21,346 bases of DNA from an uncultured bacterium (GTDB taxonomy: Bacteria > Bacillota_I > Bacilli_A > RF39 > UBA660). Within the stretch, counting starts at the first letter, position 1. Each line of letters starts with the position of its first letter. The stretch lies in contig CAUERX010000024.1 in the NCBI GenBank assembly GCA_959020415.1, positions 1 through 21,346 on the forward strand, in the 5' to 3' direction. Under the pieces are notes generated by a model. That model did not search any database. It saw only the letters and a program-made list of their open reading frames with translations, and was not told the DNA's origin. The position numbers and the translations under genes are program-made. Shown piece after piece: positions 1-6,801 of the stretch.

Positions 1-2
1 TC

Positions 3-257
3 TTTGACAATTTAAAAAATATTATAGAAATTTACACACTAGTCTTGACAAGGTCCAAATTTACGCAAAATAATCTGGATTGGATAAAAAAATTTAAACA
101 TCAAAAAAAGTTTACTGATATAAACAGAAGTATTATTAATGAATTTATCGATAACATTTATGTTGGCGATAAAGATGAAGTTGAAATTTCTTTTTTGTAT
201 AAAGATCAATATGAGGATGCACTTAAATATCTTAAAAGTAAAAATAATATGGTATAA
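3..257 (+). CDS. C-terminal end of a probable large serine recombinase (partial)
   Basis: The reading frame is open from the left edge of the window to a TAA at 255-257, so this is the 3' end of a longer gene; the TTG at 45 has no ribosome binding site and is probably not a start. The last ~50 residues (INRSIINEFIDNIYVGDKD, then a beta-strand-like EISFLYKDQ and an amphipathic YEDALKYLK tail) match the usual end of transposon or phage large serine recombinases, where a short helix, an I-x-V strand and a charged I-x-F strand close the protein. Those enzymes cut and rejoin att sites of integrative elements. The catalytic serine domain lies outside the window, so the call rests only on this tail. 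It ends 48 bases before rbgA, which suggests an integrated element to the left of the window. Confidence 0.6.
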   Translation, partial: FDNLKNIIEIYTLVLTRSKFTQNNLDWIKKFKHQKKFTDINRSIINEFIDNIYVGDKDEVEISFLYKDQYEDALKYLKSKNNMV

Positions 258-258
258 T
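231..258 (+). promoter_or_regulatory. Extended -10 promoter for the rbgA operon
   Basis: TATAAT at 253-258 is preceded by TG at 250-251, giving the extended -10 form TGnTATAAT. The -35 is poor (CTTAAA at 231-236). The promoter overlaps the stop codon of the recombinase gene and lies about 48 bases before the rbgA start. Confidence 0.55.
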
Positions 259-305
259 TAGGTAGAAATATTTTCGTATTTATTAAAAAAAGGAGGTAGA
301 TTTTT

Positions 306-1205
306 ATGAATAAAGAAGATAATAGGGGGGTTAATAAAATTGGTATCAACTGGTATCCAGGTCATATGGTTAAAACAAAAAGATTGATTAAAGAGCAGAT
401 TAATTTAATTGATATGGTTTATGAAATAGTTGATGCCAGAATGCCTCTTTCATCAAAGATTATTGATATTGAGGAATATACAAAAGATAAGCCTAAAATT
501 ATGATTTTAAGTAAGATTGATTTATGCGATCTTGAAGAGACCAATAAATGGGTTAAATATTATGAGGAAAAGGGTTATAAAGTAATTAAAATGAACTTAG
601 AGGGTAATACTAATATAAAACCTTTAATTGAGCTAACCGAACAGGTTATGGAAGATTTTAATCAAAAGCGAACCGATAAGGGAATGCTAAAACGTAAAAT
701 AAGAGTATTAGTTGTTGGCATTCCAAATGTTGGTAAAAGTACTTTGATTAATCGTTTGGCTGGCAAAAAGGTTGTTAATATTGGTAATAAACCGGGAGTT
801 ACGAAAAACTTAAGCTGGATAAGGGTGAATGATGATATTGAACTTTTAGATTCGCCTGGGATTTTATGGCCTAAACTAGAAGAAGCTAATGCTTTTAATC
901 TAGCGTCTTTTACTGCTATTAGAGAAGAGATATTGCCACTTTTTGAAGTTGTGGAGTATGTTTTAAGGACTTTAGAAAAATATTATCCAAAGCTTTTAAA
1001 AGAACGCTATAATCTCGAAGAATTAAATGACGATATTTTGTGCGACCTTGAAGAAATTGGTAGGCGTCGTGGTTGTCTTATTAAAGGCGGGGAAATCGAT
1101 TATGATAAAGTGATGAGCTTAATTATAAGTGATATAAAAAACGGTTATATTAAGCCAATTACTTTTGATAGATATGATGAATTTATCGGTGGGGCCAATG
1201 AATAA
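306..1205 (+). CDS. rbgA: Ribosome biogenesis GTPase RbgA (YlqF)
   Basis: A 299-residue circularly permuted GTPase. The G4 motif (LSKID, residues 68-72) comes before G1 (GIPNVGKST, 138-146), PGVTKN (163-168) and G3 (DSPGI, 182-186); this order defines the YlqF/YawG family. The N-terminal INWYPGHM (14-21) is the RbgA signature, and the C-terminal helical region from about 220 is the 50S-contacting part. In B. subtilis, RbgA drives a late step of 50S assembly in which uL16 and other late proteins are added. The ATG at 306 is preceded by AGGAGG at 291-296. It is the first gene of an overlapping run, and its stop codon overlaps the start of the next gene. In B. subtilis rbgA is not in this locus, so its position here is a rearrangement that joins it to other 50S maturation genes. 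Confidence 0.95.
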   Translation: MNKEDNRGVNKIGINWYPGHMVKTKRLIKEQINLIDMVYEIVDARMPLSSKIIDIEEYTKDKPKIMILSKIDLCDLEETNKWVKYYEEKGYKVIKMNLEGNTNIKPLIELTEQVMEDFNQKRTDKGMLKRKIRVLVVGIPNVGKSTLINRLAGKKVVNIGNKPGVTKNLSWIRVNDDIELLDSPGILWPKLEEANAFNLASFTAIREEILPLFEVVEYVLRTLEKYYPKLLKERYNLEELNDDILCDLEEIGRRRGCLIKGGEIDYDKVMSLIISDIKNGYIKPITFDRYDEFIGGANE

Positions 1206-1599
1206 GGAGGAAATTGTTGATATTTTGAATAAATATGGTTTTGCTAAAGACGAATATATTGTTTTATCGACTGGAGCTTTGATTTTGCTCGGAATCAAGG
1301 ATAAGGCAAACGATATTGATTTAGCAGTTTCTAAGAATTTATATGATAGATTTTTGAAAGAATATAATTGTGAATGTAGTTATACGAGCGAAGTTAATGG
1401 ACAAGTATTTAATGTATACTCTTTTGATGTATTCGATTTTGGTTTGAACTATTTTGATAGGGAGAACATTGAAATTGTTGAAGGTATCCCTATTCAAAGT
1501 ATTGAAGCGGTTTTAAAATTAAAACGTGATTTAGGAAGAGAAAAGGATTTAAAAGATATTAAATTGATTGAGGAGTATTGTGGAAATAATGGTAGATAA
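1198..1599 (+). CDS. Small nucleotidyltransferase-like protein
   Basis: A 133-residue protein, with the start placed at ATG 1198, which overlaps the end of rbgA by 8 bases; an earlier in-frame ATG at 1165 lies deep inside rbgA without a ribosome binding site. Residues about 22-44 (VLSTGALILLGIKDKANDID) look like the start of a minimal nucleotidyltransferase fold: a G-rich helix start followed by D-I-D, the metal-binding pair. The C-terminal half (SIEAVLKLKRDLGREKDLKDI) resembles the end of AbiEii-like and DUF6036-type nucleotidyltransferases, where K-x2-L-x-R-x-KD-x2-D is common. No substrate can be named. It sits between rbgA and mrnC and overlaps both, so it is probably co-translated with 50S maturation factors. 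A stand-alone antitoxin or a tRNA/nucleotide-modifying role cannot be separated from the sequence. Confidence 0.7.
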   Translation: MNKEEIVDILNKYGFAKDEYIVLSTGALILLGIKDKANDIDLAVSKNLYDRFLKEYNCECSYTSEVNGQVFNVYSFDVFDFGLNYFDRENIEIVEGIPIQSIEAVLKLKRDLGREKDLKDIKLIEEYCGNNGR

Positions 1600-1954
1600 T
1601 TCGTTAGCTTTAGCTTATTTAGGCGATGCAATTTACGAAGTTTATATTAGAAAGTATTTGCTTGATAAGGGAATTTGTAAAGTAAATGATTTACAAAAAG
1701 AGAGTGTTAAATATGTAAGTGCGAAAGCCCAAAGTGACTTTTTGGAAAAAATGTTTAATGATGAATTTTTAACTGATGAAGAAATTTTAGTGGTTAAAAG
1801 AGCTCGTAATCATAAGAGTCATGGAAGTCCTAAAAATACGGATATCGTTACTTATAAAAGAGCAACAGGTTTAGAAGCTTTGATTGGATACTTGGAATTA
1901 AATAATAATAAAAATAGAATTTTAGAAATTATGAATTATATAGTAGGTGATTAA
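1589..1954 (+). CDS. mrnC: Mini-ribonuclease III (MrnC)
   Basis: A 121-residue RNase III catalytic domain without the double-stranded RNA-binding domain, the hallmark of Mini-III. LAYLGDAIYEVYIR (8-21) carries the catalytic D13 and E17; ARNHKSHG (72-79) and TGLEALIGYL (93-102) are the other family motifs. In B. subtilis, Mini-III trims the 5' and 3' ends of 23S precursor RNA in the assembling 50S. The ATG at 1589 was chosen because the conserved region begins a few residues later; GTG at 1580 is a possible alternative, because AGGAG at 1571-1575 lies 4 bases before it and 13 before the ATG. It overlaps the preceding gene by 11 bases and its stop directly abuts the rlmB start. The mrnC-rlmB order is that of B. 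subtilis. Confidence 0.93.
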   Translation: MVDNSLALAYLGDAIYEVYIRKYLLDKGICKVNDLQKESVKYVSAKAQSDFLEKMFNDEFLTDEEILVVKRARNHKSHGSPKNTDIVTYKRATGLEALIGYLELNNNKNRILEIMNYIVGD

Positions 1955-2647
1955 ATGTATATATATGGTAAGAATGTAGCGGAGGAAGCACTTTTAAAAG
2001 GCGAAAAAATTAAACAAGCTTTTATTTATGAAAAATTTAATGATAAAAATTTATTAAATAAAATATCTAGTAAAAATATTAAGATAAATTATGTAACTAA
2101 ATATGACTTAGATAGATTACAAAGTGGGAATCATCAAGGTATTATTTTAGATGTTCCTGATTATGATTATGCATCTCTTGAGGAAGTATTAAAGGAAGAA
2201 ATAATTGTTATGCTTGATCATTTGGAAGATCCCCATAATTTAGGAGCAATTATTCGAACTTGTGAAGCTGCTGGGATTAAGAGTTTAATTATTCCTAAGG
2301 ATAGGTCAGTTAGAGTAAATGCCACAGTGATAAAAGTTAGTGTTGGAGCTATAGAAAATGTAAAGATTGCCATGGTCAATAATCTTGTTAATACTTTAAA
2401 GGAATTAAAAGATAAAGGCTATTGGGTAATTGGCACAGACATGGAAGGCACTGATTTTAAGAAAATTGATTATAGTGGAAAAATTGTCATTGTGATTGGT
2501 AGTGAGGGCAAAGGGTTAAGCAGATTAACTGAAGAAAACTGTGACTTTATTGCGTCAATTCCGATGCGAGGTGAAGTAAATAGTTTGAATGCTTCAGTGG
2601 CAGCGGCTTTAGTTATTTATGAGGCGGTGAGAAATCGTGGAGTATAA
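1955..2647 (+). CDS. rlmB: 23S rRNA (guanosine-2'-O)-methyltransferase RlmB, TrmH/SpoU family
   Basis: A 230-residue SPOUT enzyme. An N-terminal substrate-binding domain begins with the typical IYGKNVAEEAL (3-13). The trefoil-knot methyltransferase domain carries motif 1 EDPHNLGAIIRT (91-102), motif 2 IGSEGKGL (181-188) and motif 3 IPMRGEVNSLNASVAAA (202-218); the Arg of motif 1 and the N-S-L-N-x-S of motif 3 form the S-adenosylmethionine and catalytic site. RlmB methylates the 2'-O of G2251 (E. coli numbering) in the 23S P-loop. Its ATG follows the mrnC TAA without a gap, and its end overlaps the GTG start of the sigma factor gene, so translation of the run is coupled. Some firmicute homologs are annotated only as TrmH-family methyltransferase, so the exact target nucleotide is by family and synteny. 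Confidence 0.93.
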   Translation: MYIYGKNVAEEALLKGEKIKQAFIYEKFNDKNLLNKISSKNIKINYVTKYDLDRLQSGNHQGIILDVPDYDYASLEEVLKEEIIVMLDHLEDPHNLGAIIRTCEAAGIKSLIIPKDRSVRVNATVIKVSVGAIENVKIAMVNNLVNTLKELKDKGYWVIGTDMEGTDFKKIDYSGKIVIVIGSEGKGLSRLTEENCDFIASIPMRGEVNSLNASVAAALVIYEAVRNRGV

Positions 2648-3254
2648 GGATTTAAATGATTTTGAATTGGTTAGCTATGTTGCTGATAATGAGGAAGTAA
2701 CTGATTTTCTTTTTGAAAAATATCGTCCTTTAATTAGTAGTTTAGCGAAAAAGCTTTATAAAGCTAATCAAAACATTGGACTTGATTATAACGATCTAGT
2801 TCAAGAGGGAATGGTTGGCTTTAGTACGGCGATTAATACTTATAGCGAACATAAAGATACTTTGTTTTTTACATATGCGAAAAAATGTATCGAATCGAAA
2901 ATGATTAGTATGATTGTTTCAGCTAGTAGATTGAAACATCAGATTTTGAATAATTCACTTTCAATGGAAGCAATTGATAGTGAGGAATTTAATAATAGTT
3001 TAGATAAAATAATTGGTGATAAAACCAGCAATCCAGAAGATATTGCAATTGATAATGAAAATTTATTAGAACTAATCAATAGCTTAAATCAAGAATTTAC
3101 TGATTTTGAATCACAAGTATTTGACATGAAAAAAAGTGGTTTTAATTATAGAGAAATTGCAGAGGTATTAGATGTTGATCCTAAAAAGGTTGATAATGCA
3201 CTTCAAAGGATTAAAGCTAAGGTTAGAACTTATTTGAAAAGTAAAGATGTATAA
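2637..3254 (+). CDS. sigH: SigH-like RNA polymerase sigma factor (sigma-70 family)
   Basis: A 205-residue sigma factor starting at GTG 2637, 11 bases inside the end of rlmB. Region 2 spans about 23-95 with DYNDLVQEGMVGF (50-62) and FFTYAKKCIESKM (77-89), and region 4 about 150-200 with the helix-turn-helix REIAEVLDVDPKKVDNALQR (172-191). The linker 100-145 is acidic and poorly conserved. The place in the locus (after mrnC-rlmB, before secE-nusG) is that of sigH in B. subtilis (218 residues), the transition-state sigma factor for competence and sporulation onset. Nothing here indicates a sporulating organism, so the regulon is unknown; competence would be one guess. There is no anti-sigma gene next to it, but a metalloprotease gene overlaps its end by 8 bases. 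Confidence 0.85.
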   Translation: MEYKDLNDFELVSYVADNEEVTDFLFEKYRPLISSLAKKLYKANQNIGLDYNDLVQEGMVGFSTAINTYSEHKDTLFFTYAKKCIESKMISMIVSASRLKHQILNNSLSMEAIDSEEFNNSLDKIIGDKTSNPEDIAIDNENLLELINSLNQEFTDFESQVFDMKKSGFNYREIAEVLDVDPKKVDNALQRIKAKVRTYLKSKDV

Positions 3255-3851
3255 AATGAAGATAGATAAATTAGGTGAATATATTAAAACTTCAAAATTG
3301 GTAGTTATTAATGATAATTTAAAAATTAGAATGTCCGAAGAGATATTTAAAAATTATGAAAATGGCGAATATGATGAAGCGATTGAAAATGTAAAGGAAT
3401 ATGTTGATGAAATTAAAAATATTGGTATTCAATATCCGATGAGGGCTAATCTAATATTTTATATTTATGTGATTTCAAATGAGAATTTTATGGAATTATT
3501 AAATTTTTCATTTGAAGCTAGAGGTGGAGGATTGCCTGTATATTTTTATGATATTGATTCTTTTTCAACAGCTTTGGTATAAGTGAAAATATGTTTAGAG
3601 TAGCTGATAAAGCGATTTCGTGGAAAGTGAATTACATTCATGAATTTTCGCATATTATCCATAATCAATTTTTTAGTAAAGAATTATTTCTTTGCGAAGG
3701 ATTTGCTGAAGCCTTTCTATTATATGTGCTTAATTATGAGGAAAAGGTTGATGAGCATAGGGAAGTGTTTAAAGAGCTAGATGAGATTCAAGTTTTTTCG
3801 GTTAATGAATTGATAGAGCTTGAAGCAATGGAAGTTTTGAAAAATTTATAA
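3247..3851 (+). pseudogene. Predicted HExxH zinc metalloprotease, frameshifted
   Basis: The ATG at 3247 (or 3256) overlaps the sigma factor stop. The first frame ends at TAA 3580-3582, but the protein continues in another frame from about 3562. A sixth T in the TTTTT run at about 3560-3565 would join both parts into one 201-residue protein (605 bases plus one is divisible by three). The second part has HEFSH (3639-3653) followed by LCEGFAEAF, that is HExxH plus a downstream Glu, the zinc ligands of gluzincin-type proteases; the overall look is that of DUF2268/YjaZ-like predicted Zn-dependent proteases, a tentative match. No signal peptide is seen, so a restored protein would be cytoplasmic. 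The lesion lies in a homopolymer, so a sequencing error, a recent mutation or slippage are all possible. Confidence 0.7.
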
Positions 3852-3877
3852 CATTTGAAAAGTTTCAAATGTTTTTT
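3850..3877 (+). terminator. Rho-independent terminator ending the rbgA-sigH operon
   Basis: A 10-bp perfect stem (3850-3859 with 3864-3873, AACATTTGAA/TTCAAATGTT) with loop AAGT is followed by a T run to 3876. It begins inside the stop codon of the metalloprotease gene. The stem is AT-rich and its A-rich left side could also serve weakly on the other strand. Confidence 0.8.
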
Positions 3878-3879
3878 CT

Positions 3880-3908
3880 TTGGGGATTAGTCAAATACAT
3901 GATATAAT
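3880..3908 (+). promoter_or_regulatory. Promoter for the esterase/acyltransferase operon
   Basis: TTGGGG at 3880-3885 and a perfect TATAAT at 3903-3908 are separated by 17 bases. It follows the terminator at once and precedes the esterase remnant start at 3926. It should still drive the intact downstream genes 4780-6703. Confidence 0.55.
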
Positions 3909-3925
3909 TAAGACATGGTGAAAAA

Positions 3926-4796
3926 ATGAAAAAATAGTAAAAACAGCTTTAAAAGCAATTTTGTCAATTGATATTGACCTAACCAAATCTTATAAGTTAC
4001 AAAGAAAGTTAACAGAAATTATGCATTTTCCTTACTTACAGTTTTTAAGTAAAACAGTAGAAGCTTAGCTTGGAACTGATGGAAGAAAAATTTCCGTTAG
4101 AATTTTCTTTCCTGACAAGTTAGAAAGTGATAAAGTCTTACTTTTCTTCCATGGTGGTGGATAGGTGACTGGGACTTTGGATAGCTATAATAAAACGTGT
4201 GATACTTTAGCTAAAAAGACTGGGCAAATTGTTGTATCGGTAAATTATCGTTTAGCGCCAGAATTTCCTTATCTGGCAGCGGTTGAAGATTGTTATGCCG
4301 TAGCTAAGGATTTATTATTTGGTCGCAGTTGTTTCTTTAATGGCTAGGGACAAGAAGGAGTTTTATCCGAAGAAACAAATCCTTATTTATCCAGCGACAT
4401 ATAATGACCATAGCGAAACTTCACCATTTATGTTAGTGACGGAAAATGGCGAAGATTATGTTTTGACGGCTAAAAAAATGTATGATTATATGAAGCTATA
4501 TGTGCCAAATAAGGAAGACTTTAACAGTCCTTATTTTGCTCCATTATTAGCTAATGATTTATTTGATCAGCCTGAAACTTTAATTATTACAGCCGAGCAC
4601 GACTCGCTTTGCGATGAAGGTGAGACCTTATGGGTATAAACTTAGAGATTATGGTAATCAAGTAGAAATTCACCAAATCAAGGATACAATTCATGGATTT
4701 TTCTCGCTGTCATTAATCCCGGGGCCAATTGAGCAGAGTTATAAATATATCAATAATTTTTTGAGGGGAGGCATTTCTAATGAAGACAAAAAATAA
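3926..4796 (+). pseudogene. Alpha/beta hydrolase (acetyl-esterase/lipase, HSL-like) pseudogene
   Basis: The remnant shows FFHGGG (oxyanion hole, near 4144-4161), VSVNYRLAPEFPYLAAVEDCY (4231-4302 region), LIITAEHDSLCDEGE (catalytic Asp, near 4580-4626) and IHGF (catalytic His, near 4690), the marks of hormone-sensitive-lipase-like esterases. It carries at least five lesions: a 6-base A run after ATG 3926 that is one base short, TAG at 4066 (after VEA), TAG at 4162 (where W is usual after HGGG), a deletion at about 4318 that joins DLLF to LVAVVSLMARD out of frame, and a one-base insertion near 4625. The 4318 deletion removes the stretch (some 20-25 codons by family comparison) that should hold the nucleophile motif GDSAGGN, so the gene cannot encode an active enzyme even with readthrough. 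Its end overlaps the start of the next gene, so it was the first gene of this operon. Confidence 0.85.
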
Positions 4797-6033
4797 ATGG
4801 TTTCGTTTAGATAATGCGGCCAAAATATTTCCGCCAACTAGTACGAAAAGAGACCCAAAGGTTTTTCGATTTGCTTGTGAATTAACTGAGGAGATTGATG
4901 AAGATAAGTTGCAGATTGCCCTTGATAAAACTTTAGAATTATTTCCGGGGTTTAAAACGGTATTAAAACAAGGGTTATTTTGGTATTTTTTAGAAATGGT
5001 TGAGGTAAGGCCTTTGGTAGAAAAAGAAGAATTGCCACCTTGTTATTCACTATATAATGGTGATTCAAAAGACCTTTTATTTAGGGTTACTTATTATAAA
5101 AAAAGAATTAATTTAGAAGTTTATCATGCTTTAACCGATGGTACAGGAGCCATGGAGTTTTTAAAAGTTTTGGTGCATTTTTATTTAGTTGAAAAACATT
5201 TTAAGGATAAAGCACCAGCTTTAGAATATGATGCTACCGAAGCTGATAAAATGGCTGATAGTTTTATGAAGTATTATGATGCTAAAAAAAGCAAAGTAAC
5301 GATGCCGGATAAATTTGCTTACCAACTTAAAGGTGATAAGTTAAGTTATAATCGTCTTCGTATTATGGAAGGTCATTTAAAAACAGACGAGGTTTTAGAA
5401 ATAGCTCATAAATATGATGCAACAATGACAACTTTTTTAACTGCAGTTTATATGAAAGCAATATTTGAAGATATGAGTTTACGAGACCAGAAGAAACCGA
5501 TTGTTATTACAATTCCGGTTAATTTGAGAAAGTATTTTGCCTCGGCAACCGCACGGAATTTCTTTAGTGTTGTTAATCTAGCGTACTCATTTAAAAATAA
5601 TTCGAGTCAATTAGAAGAGATTATTAAAGTAATTAAGGAAAATTTAAAAAAAGAATTGGAAACTGAACATATTGAAACGCAGATGAATAAGTTTATGGCT
5701 TTAGAGCATAATTTTTTAGTTAAATTTGTTCCTTTATTTATTAAAAATATTATTTTAAGGGCTAGTGGATTTATAATAGATTTTAATTCGACTTGCAGTT
5801 TATCAAATGTTGGAAGAGTGTCACTTTCTTTAGAATTTTCTCCATATATTAAACGTTTTTCAGTATTTATTACAACGGCTAAACAACAGATATGCGCGTG
5901 TTCTTATAATAATGAATTAACTATTGGTTTTACGTCATCATTTGTCAGTACGAATGTAATGCGTAATTTTTACCGAATTTTAACAGAGTTAGGGTTAGAC
6001 ACTTCAATTACGACAAATAAGTTAGACGAGTAG
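4780..6033 (+). CDS. Condensation/alcohol acetyltransferase-like acyltransferase
   Basis: A 417-residue protein of the CoA-dependent acyltransferase/NRPS condensation superfamily. HALTDG (116-121) is the HxxxDG catalytic motif: His is the general base and Asp is structural. CSLSNVGRV at about 345-353 occupies the place of the second conserved motif of the fold. The opening WFRLDNAAKIFPP is typical of the firmicute group annotated as alcohol acetyltransferase or condensation-domain protein. The donor and acceptor are unknown; a role in acylating a lipid or other hydroxylated compound is only inference. GGGGAGG lies shortly before the ATG, and the gene overlaps the end of the decayed esterase. 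It is intact, unlike that neighbour. It lies 10 bases before the zinc-ribbon membrane protein and is probably co-expressed with it. Confidence 0.8.
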   Translation: MKTKNKWFRLDNAAKIFPPTSTKRDPKVFRFACELTEEIDEDKLQIALDKTLELFPGFKTVLKQGLFWYFLEMVEVRPLVEKEELPPCYSLYNGDSKDLLFRVTYYKKRINLEVYHALTDGTGAMEFLKVLVHFYLVEKHFKDKAPALEYDATEADKMADSFMKYYDAKKSKVTMPDKFAYQLKGDKLSYNRLRIMEGHLKTDEVLEIAHKYDATMTTFLTAVYMKAIFEDMSLRDQKKPIVITIPVNLRKYFASATARNFFSVVNLAYSFKNNSSQLEEIIKVIKENLKKELETEHIETQMNKFMALEHNFLVKFVPLFIKNIILRASGFIIDFNSTCSLSNVGRVSLSLEFSPYIKRFSVFITTAKQQICACSYNNELTIGFTSSFVSTNVMRNFYRILTELGLDTSITTNKLDE

Positions 6034-6043
6034 GAGGAAGACA

Positions 6044-6703
6044 ATGAAATATTGTGATAAATGTAAAGTAAAAATTGAAGGTCCAGCTGATAAATGTCCT
6101 TTATGTCAAGGAATAATAACTGGCGAAGAAAGTGAAGGCTTATTTCCTTATGTGCCAACTGTCTATAAAAAATACAGTATATTTTTTCGGCTTCTAATCT
6201 TTATCTCTTTAGTAGTTTCAATTGTATGTATATTTATTAATTTATTAAGACCAAGTGAAACCTTTTGGAGTTTATTTGTCGCTGCGGGATTTGCTTGTTT
6301 AATTTTGATATTAAGGATTGCGATTAATAAGCGATACAATATACCAAAGACAATTCTTTGGCAAGTCTTGGTAATTTCGTTATTATCGGTATTATGGGAT
6401 TATTTTACCGGTTTGCATGGATGGTCAATTACTTTTGTTATACCAATTATTTGTTTGGTGGGCAGTATTGATATGGCGATTATTGTTAAAGTAATGAAAA
6501 TCTATACTAAAGATTGTTTATTTTATTTTCTGTTAACAATGTTTTTAGGGCTAGTGCCGGCGATATTTTGGGTAACTGATATTGTTAGTTTTATATACCC
6601 TTCGATGATTTGTTTCTTTTTAAACTTATTATCTTTGATAGCGATGTTCGTGTTTGCCTGGGATGCTGTTTTAGAAGAGTTAAAAAGACGATTGCATTTT
6701 TAA
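6044..6703 (+). CDS. Zinc-ribbon plus six-helix membrane protein (DUF6320-like)
   Basis: A 219-residue protein with two CxxC pairs at the N-terminus (C4/C7 and C18/C21, YCDKCK and CPLC), which form a short zinc ribbon. About six hydrophobic segments follow, near 45-68, 73-92, 103-121, 127-149, 157-177 and 184-206, with a basic tail (LKRRLHF). This shape matches the DUF6320 family, recalled as a common partner of the acyltransferase type found just upstream; the family name is from memory. AGGAGG is 6 bases before the ATG. The function is unknown. It could anchor or assist the acyltransferase at the membrane, with the zinc ribbon in the cytosol, but the sequence shows only topology and spacing. 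Confidence 0.75.
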   Translation: MKYCDKCKVKIEGPADKCPLCQGIITGEESEGLFPYVPTVYKKYSIFFRLLIFISLVVSIVCIFINLLRPSETFWSLFVAAGFACLILILRIAINKRYNIPKTILWQVLVISLLSVLWDYFTGLHGWSITFVIPIICLVGSIDMAIIVKVMKIYTKDCLFYFLLTMFLGLVPAIFWVTDIVSFIYPSMICFFLNLLSLIAMFVFAWDAVLEELKRRLHF

Positions 6704-6711
6704 ATGATAGG

Positions 6712-6741
6712 AAGGGAATTGTGTTTTAATTTCCTTTTTTT
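6712..6741 (+). terminator. Rho-independent terminator after the acyltransferase operon
   Basis: Stem AAGGGAATT (6712-6720) with AATTTCCTT (6728-6736), one G-U pair, 7-base loop, then five further T to 6741. It closes the operon that starts at 3880. Confidence 0.8.
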
Positions 6742-6746
6742 ATTGC

Positions 6747-6775
6747 TTGAAATTTTATGGATAAAGTGATAAAAT
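6747..6775 (+). promoter_or_regulatory. Promoter before the coiled-coil pseudogene
   Basis: TTGAAA at 6747-6752 and TAAAAT at 6770-6775 with a 17-base spacer. A G-rich ribosome binding site (GGTGGGGG, 6787-6794) and ATG at 6802 follow. The promoter has outlived the gene it served. Confidence 0.6.
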
Positions 6776-6801
6776 TAATTTAATGAGGTGGGGGAAGAAA
6801 G

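Noticed and set aside
1165..1197. Earlier ATG for the nucleotidyltransferase-like gene
   Set aside because: It has no ribosome binding site and would add a stretch encoded deep inside rbgA; ATG 1198 fits the overlapping gene pattern.
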